Assembly: GCA_002812745.2 (NCBI GenBank)
Contig: NCSJ02000034.1
Span: 62,001 to 126,000, forward strand
Source: Scytalidium lignicola
Taxonomy: Eukaryota; Ascomycota; Leotiomycetes
Length of the DNA: 64,000 nucleotides
Reading direction: 5' to 3'
Position 1 is the stretch's first letter. Each line of letters begins with the position of its first letter. Below the pieces are notes generated by a model that was not told the origin of the DNA, ran no database searches, and saw only the letters and a list, made by a program, of their open reading frames with translations. The position numbers were made by a program, and so were the translations under genes. Positions 23,901-35,146 of this stretch are shown here, piece by piece.

Positions 23901-25514
23901 ACGAATCCTTATAATTTCTTCCTAATATTTCCATCAACAGCAAAAGCCTTAGAAGAGTTTCTCGCATCTTGGCTTAAGGGTAGCAAAGAAAATTGCAATG
24001 TCTACAGTAGTTCTACGGAGGGGGGCTGGCTAGGATTTGTTAACAGCAGTGAGATCAGATCAGGAGTGGTGCTAATTCACGAATCAGCTATTTCCACCAT
24101 TGATGAACTTCCTTCTCTAAGTCGATTACTGTTTACTTCACGGCATATAAGTTTCTGGTCTGTTGGCGATCCAACACTTAGATCTGCGATCTACCGAAAT
24201 CTTGCCTTTGAAGACGACTCCCTGGGCAAAATCTCAGTCACACGGCTCTTTCCTCTTGGAGGAGCCGTGCTTATAACTCCAAGTTTTTTGATTGCAGAGC
24301 CAGAAAGGGCATATCAACTTCTTAAGTGGTTCCAGTTAAAATTACGGCTCACCCTTGGAACATGGAAGCTGGTCTGCTGTAATAATCTTCGTGATTATCT
24401 CTTTGACCTAGCTTGTGAGAAAGCTGCCGAGCGGGATGAATTCTACGAGCTGCATAAAGAAAAACCGGCCAAGGATGCATTAGCAATCAAAGAAGGACTG
24501 AGTTATCAAAGCTGTGAGGCCAGATTCATGGCTCATCAAGAATTCATTAGATTGCTCGCAGCTGATGCGGATGAAACCTTCGATGAAGACAATCCGAAAG
24601 AAGAGACTAGCCCAATTGTTTATGCTGACCCATCCATCGATCCTGATGACGAAAAAGCTCTGGTAACTTGGTATGCCGCTTGGGCAATGAGTAGACTGGA
24701 ACAATTTCGAAGATTTTATGTCATTGGGACTAATTCAAACAACGTCACGAACGCAGTGAGGGTGAAGGAGGTTATTCCTAAGACTAAGGACAGCGCACCT
24801 CAAGTCAATAAGCCTGCCCAAAGAAGAAATTCTCAAATAGAGAGAGCATTGGCTGTTGCTTCGAAACTTAATGCACTAGCTCCCAACTTAACTGATCCCC
24901 CACGAAATAATCAGCATACAGAAAGCCATTCGACTCCACGACAAGAAGCTTTATGGAAAGGAGAGCCTATCACTCCTCTGAATAATGGCCAGCAACAATC
25001 TAACATAGATAGTCCTTCCCCTATTAACTCTGAACGACCAGCTCACACAACACTAGTAGAAAGTGGGGGTATGGAAGCTTCAAGCCTAAATATAGGGGAT
25101 GCAATGGATCTAGATGAATCTATATCTACTATTGAAGAGCAACTAGCGGTCCAAGACTTATCAGAAAACAATTCCGATTTAGGCCAAGGGTTGAAGATAA
25201 AAGGTCTCTCGAAATCACGTTCTGAATATTCTTTGAAGATAAAAGGCCTTGCAGCTGAAAAAGAGCAAGATGCTCCAACTAGTCAAAGCTCTGAAATGAT
25301 GGAAGAGGGGCAGATTAGAGAAGATTTAGAAGACCATGCAAAAATGAAAGAAGCCCAGCCGGTACTGGGAAATAAGCCCCCTAAGACTCAAATAAGGTTG
25401 GAAGCTACTACTGTTTGGTACGGTAGATTGAGAGCTGCCGGGCGTGGTTGGGAACATCTCCTCGTTGAAAACTGGGATAAATGTTTTGACCAACTTGGAG
25501 TTAAAAATGAATGA
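20966..25514 (+). CDS. Chromodomain and tandem CCCH zinc-finger protein
   Basis: Large nuclear protein, probably a reader of methylated histone H3. Exons are 20966-21545, 21591-21784 and 21836-25514; the introns are 45 and 51 nt. An N at 21892 must be skipped; the frame is then open from end to end, giving about 1483 residues. Residues ~30-80 form a chromodomain (EFVVERILAEKK, YYLIYWQGYPEEESTWEPEE). An acidic/basic low-complexity region follows. Two CCCH fingers of exact C-x8-C-x5-C-x3-H spacing lie near 22567-22743 (starting CYYWATWHNC and CKYWSRGGSC). After a disordered Ser/Lys stretch, a folded C-terminal half spans about 23430-24780, with LGRIYWQGSL and ISFWSVGDP. Chp1-like proteins also pair a chromodomain with a folded C-terminus, and a SPOC-like fold is possible near YWQGSL, but this is not established. 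Start could also be 20975. Confidence 0.85.
21892..21892. other. Ambiguous base, probably a spurious insertion
   Basis: A single N precedes six A. Keeping it in the chromodomain gene gives a stop within 20 codons. Skipping it continues the frame (SKKRRPSSPGLSLAKLNKK) into the long downstream exon. Confidence 0.8.
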
Positions 25515-26236
25515 ATTATAGTTAATAATGGGATCAAAGTTTGGAAAAGGACTGAGGATAAGGATAGGGTCATAAATGTATCTTGCAAGAGAATACCGAC
25601 TGAAATTTTAGATTAGGCACGAAAAACTATCTTGGGGTTTTAATTCTAGTTCTTAATTTTTTTTTTTTTTTTTGATAATTTCTAGAGCTCATTTTGTGTT
25701 CAAAGTGCGTGAGAATACCCTATATCATCAGCAAAACAGCAATCAGCATGATAAAATAACCAGTTATCAAATTTAAGGATAAGAGAAGGTGAGATGGGGT
25801 GGAAACACTGCTACGCATGCGCTAAAGTGCTTCAACATAACTCCGTAACGTATCTTTATCTTCTCCTAGGGATGCCGTAATGTAGTCAATATAACCTTAG
25901 CTACTCAGTCTATATTATGGTCTGCTGTTTAGATGGCCTTAGATATCTAGCAGGTTCTATACCTAAAGTCCATCTCATGCGCTATTACACATGGTCTAAT
26001 ACGTGCACCCCGGAATTAGAACATCGCTATTACATCGTAGCAAGGATAGTTTCTCGCGAAATATCGCAAACCCGCTCCAGGAACACCGTATCTGTGGAAC
26101 TGAGGCCCGGAGGGATGACCCGACCAGCACAAGACGCCTGTATTCCCATATCCAAGCCGCTTAGACATGGAGGTCCCCAATCTTTGGACACTATTGTTCC
26201 TTAGATGGTAGTATAAGAGTTTTTCGGCATCTATGC
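25515..26236. other. Convergent intergenic region with a T17 run
   Basis: No gene is recognised between the chromodomain gene and the ankyrin gene. A run of 17 T lies at about 25657-25673. A 95-codon frame at 25917-26204 has no domain features. Confidence 0.45.
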
Positions 26237-26936
26237 TCATTCTTTCATCTCATCGCCCTTAATATCCATATTACTAACTTCCTTCTCCAACTCCCTTTGC
26301 TCATCTGTGTTGGAGCCCAATTCAGCAACGTTAGCTTGCTCTTCTTGTGTATCATTACCCTCGCCACCTAAGCCTTCTTCTAAGCCCTCACCACCTTCCT
26401 TCAATACCCACTCGACAACATCAGTCTTATCATTCAACTCGGCTTCGTAAAGAGCATCATGCCCGCGCTGGTTACAAATTGTTGGATCGGCACCTTGCTC
26501 CAGCAGCACCTTCACAGCCTCTAAATGCCCGTTCAGAGCAGCCCAGTGCAACGGAGTATTTCCTGAATTATTTTGTGCGTTTATTGTTTCCAGCATCGCT
26601 GGGTTTTGTGGTGAAGAATGTGAGAGACGCTTGCAGATGTCTTTTATGAGACCTAGATGCCATCATCCTTCTTGTAAGCAGGCATTCTAAGTCCATTTTA
26701 ACAGGATAGCGTAGAGTATTTTATTTACCATCATGTCCATTGGCTGCCGCCATATGTAGGACGCCATTGCCAGAATTCTCATCCTTGGCTACCTTTAATA
26801 ATTCTGCAAGGGCTTCAGGGCTAATGTTCTCACGCTTGCATAGCTCATCTCTCAGCACAGCAAATTCTTCCGTGTCTCCAGTTCTTGCATAGTATAGAAG
26901 ATCATCGATCTCATCCTCAGAGAGATTTGGAGCCAT
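26237..26936 (-). CDS. YAR1: Ankyrin-repeat protein, Yar1-like
   Basis: Small ankyrin protein of 207 residues. Yeast Yar1 is the dedicated chaperone of ribosomal protein Rps3 and works in 40S assembly; the same role is inferred. Exons are 26729-26936 and 26237-26652, separated by a 76-nt intron starting GTAAAT and ending CATCTAG. The first exon encodes a helical N-terminus (EDEIDDLLYYARTGD) and one repeat (GNGVLHMAAANGHDG). The second exon holds two more repeats (GNTPLHWAALNGHLEAVKVL, GHDALYEAELND). An acidic Glu/Gly-rich tail follows, consistent with Yar1, whose tail contacts the basic Rps3. It is convergent with the chromodomain gene and in tandem with the glucosidase gene about 200 bp away. 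Confidence 0.8.
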
Positions 26937-27162
26937 AATATTTGATTTATATATTATACCTATTAGTTGATGAGCTTTCGAGATGCGGCCGCTTGATGAA
27001 ATTTATTTTTAAGGTTGTCCCGCACCAGGATAGCCCCGCGTTTAGTGGACCTCTCCGCTAAGCCTTGTCCGTAACTAGCACAATGAGATCTAAGGGGTAA
27101 CTTAATAAGTATGTCAAGACCAACACGCCATAACTTTTATTTTCTATATGTGTGCTACATCA

Positions 27163-30117
27163 TTAGGAGAAATTTATCTCCCAGTCTTCAGTAATCCCAA
27201 CTTTTGGCTGCCTTACCACGGCCCAGGCAGCCTTGTTCCCTTCTGCAGCATGATATGTGATGCTGACTTCCTGCTTACCAGCCTTGACACTGGACTTGCC
27301 AGCCCAAGAGGCAGGCGCTCCTACAATAATGACCCTCTCTACCTCCACCTTCCTCATCGTCTTCAAATATTTGTCGGTCAGTTTCCCTTTCACTGAGATA
27401 TCCTTCGAAACCAGAGAGTTGGAAGCAGTCGAAAATTCAAATGTGCGATGGATATAGGCACCAGACTGGTAATCAAACGTTTCACCATCATCAATGTAGA
27501 GTTCGCCCTGGGCATCTCCAGCCTTGTTGAGGACGATTACAAGGGTGTATGGATCCCACTTCATTAAGGCACTGCTCCTCCTTGGACGATCCTTGCGAGG
27601 GATGATATGACCACCTTGCATAAGAAGAGGTATCTTTTCTAGAGGCGCTGGGATGGTCTTCCTTCCCTGGCCAGAATAGATTATGAAGTCAAAGTAATCA
27701 TAGTAGTTTTCATCATCTGGGAGATATATTTCAACGCTTTCAGCCCCTTCAGTAACAACTGGTTTGGCGAGCAATCCAGTAGATCCGACGAAGAATTGAT
27801 CATCGATGGCAAATCCGTTCTCATCGCCAGGGTACACGAAGTAATGTGGTCTAATGATCGGATTTCCATTCACACTAGCTTCGTGGAATGCGGTGTACCA
27901 AGCCGGCTGTAAAGAATATCTCAGGCGAAGGGCCTGTGTAATTATCCCGGTGTATGGTTCACCAATCAGGTAAGGTTCACGGCGTCTAGTATCAATATGG
28001 GCATGTGCACGGAAGAAAGGATAGAAAGCTCCGGCTTGATACCATCTAGTGAGCAAATCCTTTTCTGGGTTTCCGAAAAACCCTCCCACATCAGCTCCAA
28101 CAAACGGGAACCCAGAGATACCGTTGTTAAGAAGCATTGGGAGAGAAGCTGCGAGATGATCCCAATTTGCTAAGTTATCACCAGTCCAAGCAGCTCCCAA
28201 ACGTTGACTTCCCGCATAGAAAGATCGTGTGAGAATGAATGGTCTCCGAATCTCTCCCTTTTTTCGTTCAAGCAATGCCTGATAGGTTGCGTTGTGAAAT
28301 GTCATTCCGTTAAGATTGTGGACATCGCGATGCTCCCAATTACCGTAGTGAAGGTTGTCTTTTGGCATGGTGGTTTCCGGACCGTTGAAGACCGAAGGCT
28401 CGTTCATATCGTTCCAGATGAACAAATTAGACAAGGTGCCTTTGAATGTGTCATATTTAAAAAGTCCAATCCACCATTTAATTGCAGCAGGATTAAAGCA
28501 ATCAACCCAGTGGGATGAGCCTGGCCAACACCAACCCTCATAAATGTTATTATCTTTGTTGTGAACTGCCAAATCCTTGCTCTTCAATTCATCGACAATG
28601 GGGTATCCACCTTCATTCTTGATATGAGGGTCGATAATTGCGACGAGCTTTCTACCGGAAGCGTCAAGTTGCTGCAGCATACCAATAGGATCTTGGAAGT
28701 TGTGCGGATCCCATGTGAAGTACTTTTTACCATCTGTGTATTCGATATCAAGCCAAATGATGTCATAGGGAATGTCAAATTTAGACATCTTTTTATCAAC
28801 GTCTTTGACATCTTCATCTGACACATAGTTCCAGCGGCATTGATGGTGAGCAATGGCAAATTCTGGTGGAAGCTGCGAATAACCAGTGAGTTCTCCATAG
28901 ACCTTGGCAATATCCTTCGGTGTTGGGCCAAGGAAAACGAACAGGTCAATTAATCCACTTTCAGAGAACCAATGAGTCTGAGCGCTTGATTTAGCTCCAA
29001 TACCAAGAGTCAATGGGTTGTGAGCATCCTTGGGTTTAACGATATCAATCCAGGTCTCAGCGGCATTCATCCAGAAGACACCGACAGTGGAGTCCTTGCG
29101 ATGGGCTTGCATAAAAGGAATCGACCCGTATAGAGTCATTGGACTATCCATGATGTATTCGAAAACATCCGCATTATACAACCTGTAAGGCTCTTCGTAG
29201 TTGCCACTTCCACCACGAGTTTCTTTGAGCGACATAGGGCCAGCGTGTTCCGGAATGCCAAATACGTGCTCATAACCAGGAAAGGAGATATCAAGTCCAA
29301 CACTTTCAGGCCCTCTGGGCTTTGAGTCGGTGTTGCCACCAAACGTCTCTTCCCACCAGGTGCTTTCATCTTCTCCAGATGGGGCTTGCAGCACTTCTTG
29401 CTCACCTTCCTTTGCCTCAGGCTGTTCAATCTTTGGTCGCCAGTGCTCCACATTTAGAAGACCTCTGTCATTTAATTTGACTTGGGAGACAGCATCTCTC
29501 TTGAAGTCAATACTGAAGGGAGCATACGTGATCACCGCCTCGAATTTACCTTCCGGTCCGTACTGTACGGTTGCGTGGGTCTCCTCCTTCGAGATCGTGG
29601 CACTGCCCAATTCCAATCCTCCTACTATAACCCATGACTGGGCCTCATTATACCGTTCTTTCCTAGCGGGACTGCTGTGTCGAAGCTCGATCTCGCCCTT
29701 CTGTCGCTTTTCCTCATCAATTGTAACCCTCGCAGACCCGGACTCGAGAAACGAAAGTGTGATCGGTAGCCTGACCGTCTCACCCTGTTGATTTATCGAC
29801 TTGAGGATTGTGCCTTGTAATTCGCCACTCTTCCAGCTCAACGATTCGGGCTCAATTTGATACGGCGCTTTCCAAGCCGAACCAACACTCGCTGCGTGGT
29901 CTGCGTACTCGCGATTCCGCTTGCAAAATCCCGATTGAGAACAGGTTTTGAAGTTTTCATGCTTTACGGCAACTGCAATTGTGTGTTAATATACCTCAAT
30001 TTAACACGAATAAATGATGGCTTAGACAAACTGACCTGTTTGGGTGAAAGTGGAAGACAACACCGTCCAAATAGAGAAATACGCCGTCCATGAGGACGGC
30101 GACAAAGAAGGGTACAT
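27163..30117 (-). CDS. ROT2: Glucosidase II alpha subunit (GH31)
   Basis: ER enzyme that trims the two inner alpha-1,3-linked glucoses from N-glycans during glycoprotein quality control. Exon 1 (30036-30117) encodes the signal peptide, starting MYPSLSPSSWTAYFSIW. A 63-nt intron (29973-30035, GTCAGT donor) follows. Exon 2 (27163-29972) begins with mature sequence KTCSQSGFCKRNR. The joined 2892 nt give 963 residues, the expected size. GH31 hallmarks in order: FDIPYDIIWLDIEYTDG, FTWDP, IWNDMNEPSVF with the catalytic nucleophile Asp (about residue 545), WTGDNLANWDHL and FVGADVGGFFGNP, then the RWYQ and RAHAHID substrate loops. A beta-sandwich C-terminal domain completes it. No retention motif is expected, since the beta subunit carries it. 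The first-exon assignment relies on the splice sites and hydrophobicity. Confidence 0.94.
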
Positions 30118-30990
30118 AGTATGAATGCGTCTAAAAGATCAAAAATCTACTCTGGAGACATACGATATAGTTCATGCCCAGCATGTAAAATGACAATGAA
30201 ATTCAGCGGTGTCTTCCAAGCTGTCCTTTCTGAGTTGTACCCCTTGCAGCTCTGGCTTGGCATATTACCTGTGTAGCACTGGTACTAAAATGATGAGTAA
30301 GCACCGAATGCTAAGTCAACCTTAACTCGTAGGACATACTATCAACATTCAAAACAAGGACTGTCAAACAAGATCATTGGACTCTACGAGTGCACCTATG
30401 AACTCCTTAACTAATGACATGTCTTATTCCTTTAATTGTTAGCCTTTTGATTGTTCGTTGGGAAATGCCGGAAGAATTTAGGCTATGTTGACGCTATAAC
30501 TCACTAAATTATAGCACATTTCAAGTGTCTCAATCACTATAATTTACTTCAATTACAGCATGCTTCAAGTATTATATCTGTTATAAATGTAATACCCAAT
30601 GCAATTATTTCTATATATATTAATACTAAACAACTTTTAAATAATAGAATTTAAGCAAAAGCACATTTTTTAATTAAATAATCAATAAACTACGAAAGAT
30701 GAGTAACGTGAGACTATTGAGGAAGAATTTCCACGAGCACTTCAGTAGAAACTATGATAATTTCTAACTTGTTAANTTTTTTTATTGTTATTGATCTCAA
30801 TTAGATAGATCGCGATTCTAGTATCTTCAAATGTTGTCTTACAAGTTAGGCTGAGGAACCAAACATCGGATCGTGCTCGTTTCCTTCAACTACCTTGATG
30901 CTGAAAGAGAAAGCTGTCCTCTCCCAGATCCTGCTATGCGTGCCAGTCACCATTCTAGCCTGAATATCCTTAAAGTAGCCAAAAATAATA
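30118..30990. other. Very AT-rich intergenic region
   Basis: About 870 bp between the glucosidase promoter and the end of MED16. The section 30480-30790 is strongly AT-rich. An N at 30777 precedes a T run. A short minus-strand frame at 30846-31097 overlaps the MED16 end in another frame and is not coding. No RNA gene is seen. Confidence 0.45.
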
Positions 30991-33900
30991 TCAAGAAACT
31001 GAATCTCCAAAGTTAATAGTATCCCAATATCCGCTGCAAAAACACCTCCTCTGCTGCATCGCCAACCATTGCAATGCATGCCTATTGCTGAGAACATCCT
31101 CCATCACAGCCGCACATCGTGCACATCTCCGCCAACGAGTAGGATTCTTTGGAGTTGTTTGATCCAGTGCATGGGCGTGATTTCCATTCCTATCACCCGA
31201 ACTACTCGCTGGATGAAAAGACTTTGGTGGGCTTTTTAGCCAAGTCTTGCGGAAGCAATCTATAGTCATGCCTTTCGACTTGCGTAATCGCATGCTATTC
31301 TCATCCTCATCGACTTCAAGTATAGAGAAGTCTCCAAAGAAAAGTCTTCCTGGGTCGATCTCTTCACGAAGAGCGGGGAGTAGGGTGGAGAACAACTCAA
31401 TGATGACGGGCTTGAACGCTGCCGGGATCTCACCTCCAAATAACATCTTAATTTCTAGAGCGTTACGAGCCTTCTCCGCTGCTGGTGAACCAGAGAGCGA
31501 GGGGTTTGCTGTTGAATAGGCGGTCTTGATGGATGTTGTGAGAGAGGAGAGGAGAGTCTCGAAAGTTTTGGTACGTATGATTGTATTGGCCGTTAAAGTC
31601 GCTATTTGGTAATAAGCTGCGCGGAGCGCAGGCGATATGCTCGAAGGGTGTTGTTGGTTAGGATTTATATGTTGATTCGGATTATTCGGATTATTTGTAT
31701 TTGGTGAGTTATTTGATTGACCTTGTCCTGGCTGAGCAATGGCTTTCCGAGCTATATAATCGAGATGAGCTAGTCGACGACAGATGGCTGTTAAAAAGCC
31801 ACGAGTTGGAGAAGATAGAAGAAGATGTAGAGATATGGTGTTGGTAGCCTGTAAGTGATTTAGAAGATCCGGTAATGAAAGGTTGGAGGCATTAGTTAGG
31901 GAGATATTTGGGGGAAGAGTGCTCGGAAGAGTAAGAAGAGTGTCCGTTAACCATGCCATCAAATCGATGATCCAGTGGACTGAACCGGCCAGAGCATTAA
32001 TAACTTCTGTGATATATTTAGCAACCATTTCTGTTATGACCTTTCAGGCATGGTAGTAAAACTAACCAGGGTCCTCTAAAGGAGATGTCTTGTCGTTAGC
32101 TAGGTTAGGAACTTTCATATTTGCAGCCATTGTTACCAGCACTACGATATTTCGTAGTTGAAGAACAATCCAAGCAAACTTTCCTCCAAAACTTCGAGAA
32201 GAGTTTTCGCCTTGAAATCCAAGAGAATTTTGTATGCTTAAACACAATTGAATAGTCGTATTTCTGATTAGGAGATCATAGTGTTGTTCTTCTGAATAGT
32301 CAACCGTGATTTTAAAGACACGAGACAGCTCGATCAGCCAGTCGTATGCAAAGTCTAACAGGTTAGTCGAATCTTAGCCAAAGTTACTAGATCCCAGGGT
32401 CACATACTACTTTTCAGATGATTATGAGCAATAGCAATTAGATCATCGTGATTAGCACTTGTCATGACTGCAGTAGAGCATGACAAAGCTAAAGCTGCAA
32501 TCATAGCTGCGTATTGAGCTTTGCACCGTTAATCATGAGTTTTTACAAAGTAGATTGACGAGGCACTTACGATCTTCCATTGTTGAGCCAATATCATTGA
32601 TATGATACTCAAGAGGCTTCCATTTGATCTTTCCATCATTCCTTATCTGGACTAGAGAGCAGAAACTGGGCGAGAAGGCGGCTTGTAAACCTTTGATGAT
32701 GTTAGGAGATACAAATCTGAGGTAGAACTGTCACAACTCACAAGATTCATCTTCGATATAAGAAAATCCTATCTGAGAGAGATGCCACACTCGATTAAGA
32801 TCGTTATCGTTAAACGTCTCCGTCATTGTAATTCTGTCTCGGTAGTCGACTGAGCTGTCACTATATGCAAAGCAGATGATCCGCCCCAGATTTATAGGTT
32901 GCATGGAAAGAACGATTTTATTTACTGTAAAGCTCTCAAGCTTCTTTAGAAATACCACGTTCTAGTGACAGTGAGCATAGAAGATCTAAGTATAAAGCGC
33001 GTCAATAACTTACTCCGGGTTGGGAACCAACACTATTCCTCCTTGAACTGAGTTGTTCGAAAGCTGAATGGACAGCTTGTTGCTTCTCATGGACTTCCCA
33101 CCTATCAATTGTTGTATGGACTGTTTGGTTATATTGAGTTGTTAAAGGAGGCAAGTAGGAGCGGATGGCTACAACTGTTGGAGGGGTCATCTGGTTATTT
33201 GAGTCAAAGCAAGGCGGCAGAAACTCGAGGTGTGTCAATTCAGTCATTGAACTTTCAAGCTGTGAAGCATTTATAGTTTCACTAGGTACATCATGAAGCC
33301 AACTAGTGATAGCCAGGTGTCGGGTTTTGACTGATGGGTTCAACGGTAGAGCAGCAACGGGCATCTTGTCGGGAATTTTTGGTAACCCCCAATCAATCAA
33401 TGCCCGCACAGTTCGTAATTGCTTCGAAGTAGTAGCAAATGCAATGAGAAGTGTGCCAGCTTGCAGAGGTGCAGTTAGCTAAAATTTGTGATATATAATA
33501 ATTTAATCTTACTTTTGTCTGAGCAAATGGATGCATGCGTTATCAAATCATCGGATGAAACTATACTTTCGAGTTCGGTGTGGCATTCATACCATTTACC
33601 AGTGTTTTGTGGCCACAGCACCCTAAGAATGCCGTTTGTAGTAATGCACACAAACGCCGATTTTGAGTGATTAGGATGGCAAGGCCCCAAAACTGGCGCC
33701 TGTGACGCTTCATACTTATAGGCAGAACCTTCTTTGATGGCTGGACCATTCAGAATTGTCTAATCGAAAAACATTTTAGTAAATTCCAGAAAACTCGTGA
33801 CCCTGGGTTGACAAACTGGACGATTTGCTGGATATGGGGCTAGATTCAGCCAGTAACAGCCTACAACGGCATGTAGGTCATCCACAGGATCGACTTGACA

Positions 33901-34374
33901 TTGCCTAGATAATGTGGGTTTATTTAATGAGGAGAATAAACTTAGTATGGTAATGCGTCCGACTGAATCAATAACTGCTAGCTCGGATCCTGACGGCCCC
34001 CAGCATAGATGCTTAAGGGGGCCACCATCCAATTCATTGCTCAGTTGATGAGTTAAAGTTGGCTCACTCAAAGCCCAATCGCCATTTTCAGGGCTGCAAC
34101 GTAGATTCCGGAGCTCCAATGTAGCTCCATTTGGTGCAATCGAAGCTATACTTCCCCATTTGGACCATGCAATAGATCTATGTAAAATTAGTAAGGTAGT
34201 TTCTCTCCCTGGAGCTCTCAGGATCACGCACTGACAACAACCACTTGCTCTCAATTCATCAATTCTCTGGTAAAGCTCTTTTGAAGGTGGACGTGGCGGC
34301 ATGGCAAGGCCAGCGCCATCACCAAAGAGGTCATCAATATCAACTTCCATTTCCTCTTCCATCATGAGCGGCAT
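30991..34374 (-). CDS. MED16: Mediator complex subunit 16 (tail module)
   Basis: Tail-module subunit (yeast Sin4) that links activators to RNA polymerase II in the nucleus. I trace nine exons: 34232-34374, 33817-34177, 33513-33759, 33014-33459, 32742-32961, 32571-32690, 32411-32518, 32067-32354 and 30991-32030. They add up to 2973 nt (990 residues) in one frame. The N-terminus is acidic (MEVDIDDLFGDG), then a beta-propeller-like half with IAWSKWGSIASI, LKHLCWGPSGSELAVID and FVCITTNGILRVLW. A helical half follows (GLQAAFSPSFCSLVQ, DDLIAIA). The C-terminus has TRWRRCARCAAVMED and QQRRCFCSGYWDT, a paired-Cys motif characteristic of fungal Med16. The first intron is 54 nt with an ideal TACTAAT branch site but could be read through. 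The eighth is only 36 nt and contains a stop if retained. Divergent from AFG1. Confidence 0.9.
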
Positions 34375-35146
34375 TTTCCCCTTGAGGGGACGGGGAAGCT
34401 AAAAATCCACTCGCAAACCAATCAATGACCCAAAATAAAAACTTCAGTCATGACACAAGAAAAGGAAGAGAAGAGAAGAGAAGCTATTAATGGTGAGTGA
34501 GTGAGCGAGCGAGCAGGCAGAGGAACAGCCTTGCAGCAGACTACAGGAAGCCGGTTGCGACAAGAACGCAGGATTGTCCGCCCAGCAACGAATGTCATTT
34601 TTCAACGTCAGTGTCTGTCAAGTAATTACAACAATAATTAATACGGTAGATATTGAAGGGTTATACATAAATTAAGTTTAGGTAATGCATAAATCTGTTT
34701 TCAGTTCTTACTTCACGAGCACTTCTGGAACTGGATGGTAGAACTTTTGTCCGAGTGCTTTGGAAAAGTACCGATACCTTCCAGTCCAGGAACAACCGCC
34801 TAGACTACCACTACCAGAGTGGCAATTACTGTACCTGTACCTCCGTATTCCCCGTACCAATTACTCTCTCATGGAGAACTTCGGGGTTGCCACCTCGGCA
34901 TGTTATTTCCCGGTACATTTCCGCAGCCTTTTCCTTCGACTTCCGATTGCATATGCAATCCGAATAAAACAACTACGCCTTCGGATTCAGGCCATACTTC
35001 TACAAGTGCCTTTGTCTTGAATATTTCCCACCAGGGCTTTTGGACTTTGCGTTTAGAATTTGTTCTCATTATGTACCAATAGCCGCGAATCAATTGCACC
35101 AATATTATAGACCGAGAATTTGCCAGTTCCCAGTTAGTTCTCAAGG
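34375..35146. other. Divergent promoter region between MED16 and AFG1
   Basis: About 770 bp with simple-sequence tracts but no recognised gene. Overlapping open frames at 34755-35080 in three phases reflect low stop density rather than coding sequence. Confidence 0.45.
34460..34516. repeat. Purine-rich simple repeats
   Basis: A GAAGA-type tract (AAGGAAGAGAAGAGAAGAGAAG) is followed by GAGT and GAGC tetranucleotide repeats (GTGAGTGAGTGAGCGAGCGAGC). They lie in the region shared by the MED16 and AFG1 promoters. Confidence 0.7.

Noticed and set aside
25650..25680. T17 run as a polymerase III terminator
   Set aside because: No tRNA, 5S or U6 features lie on either side.
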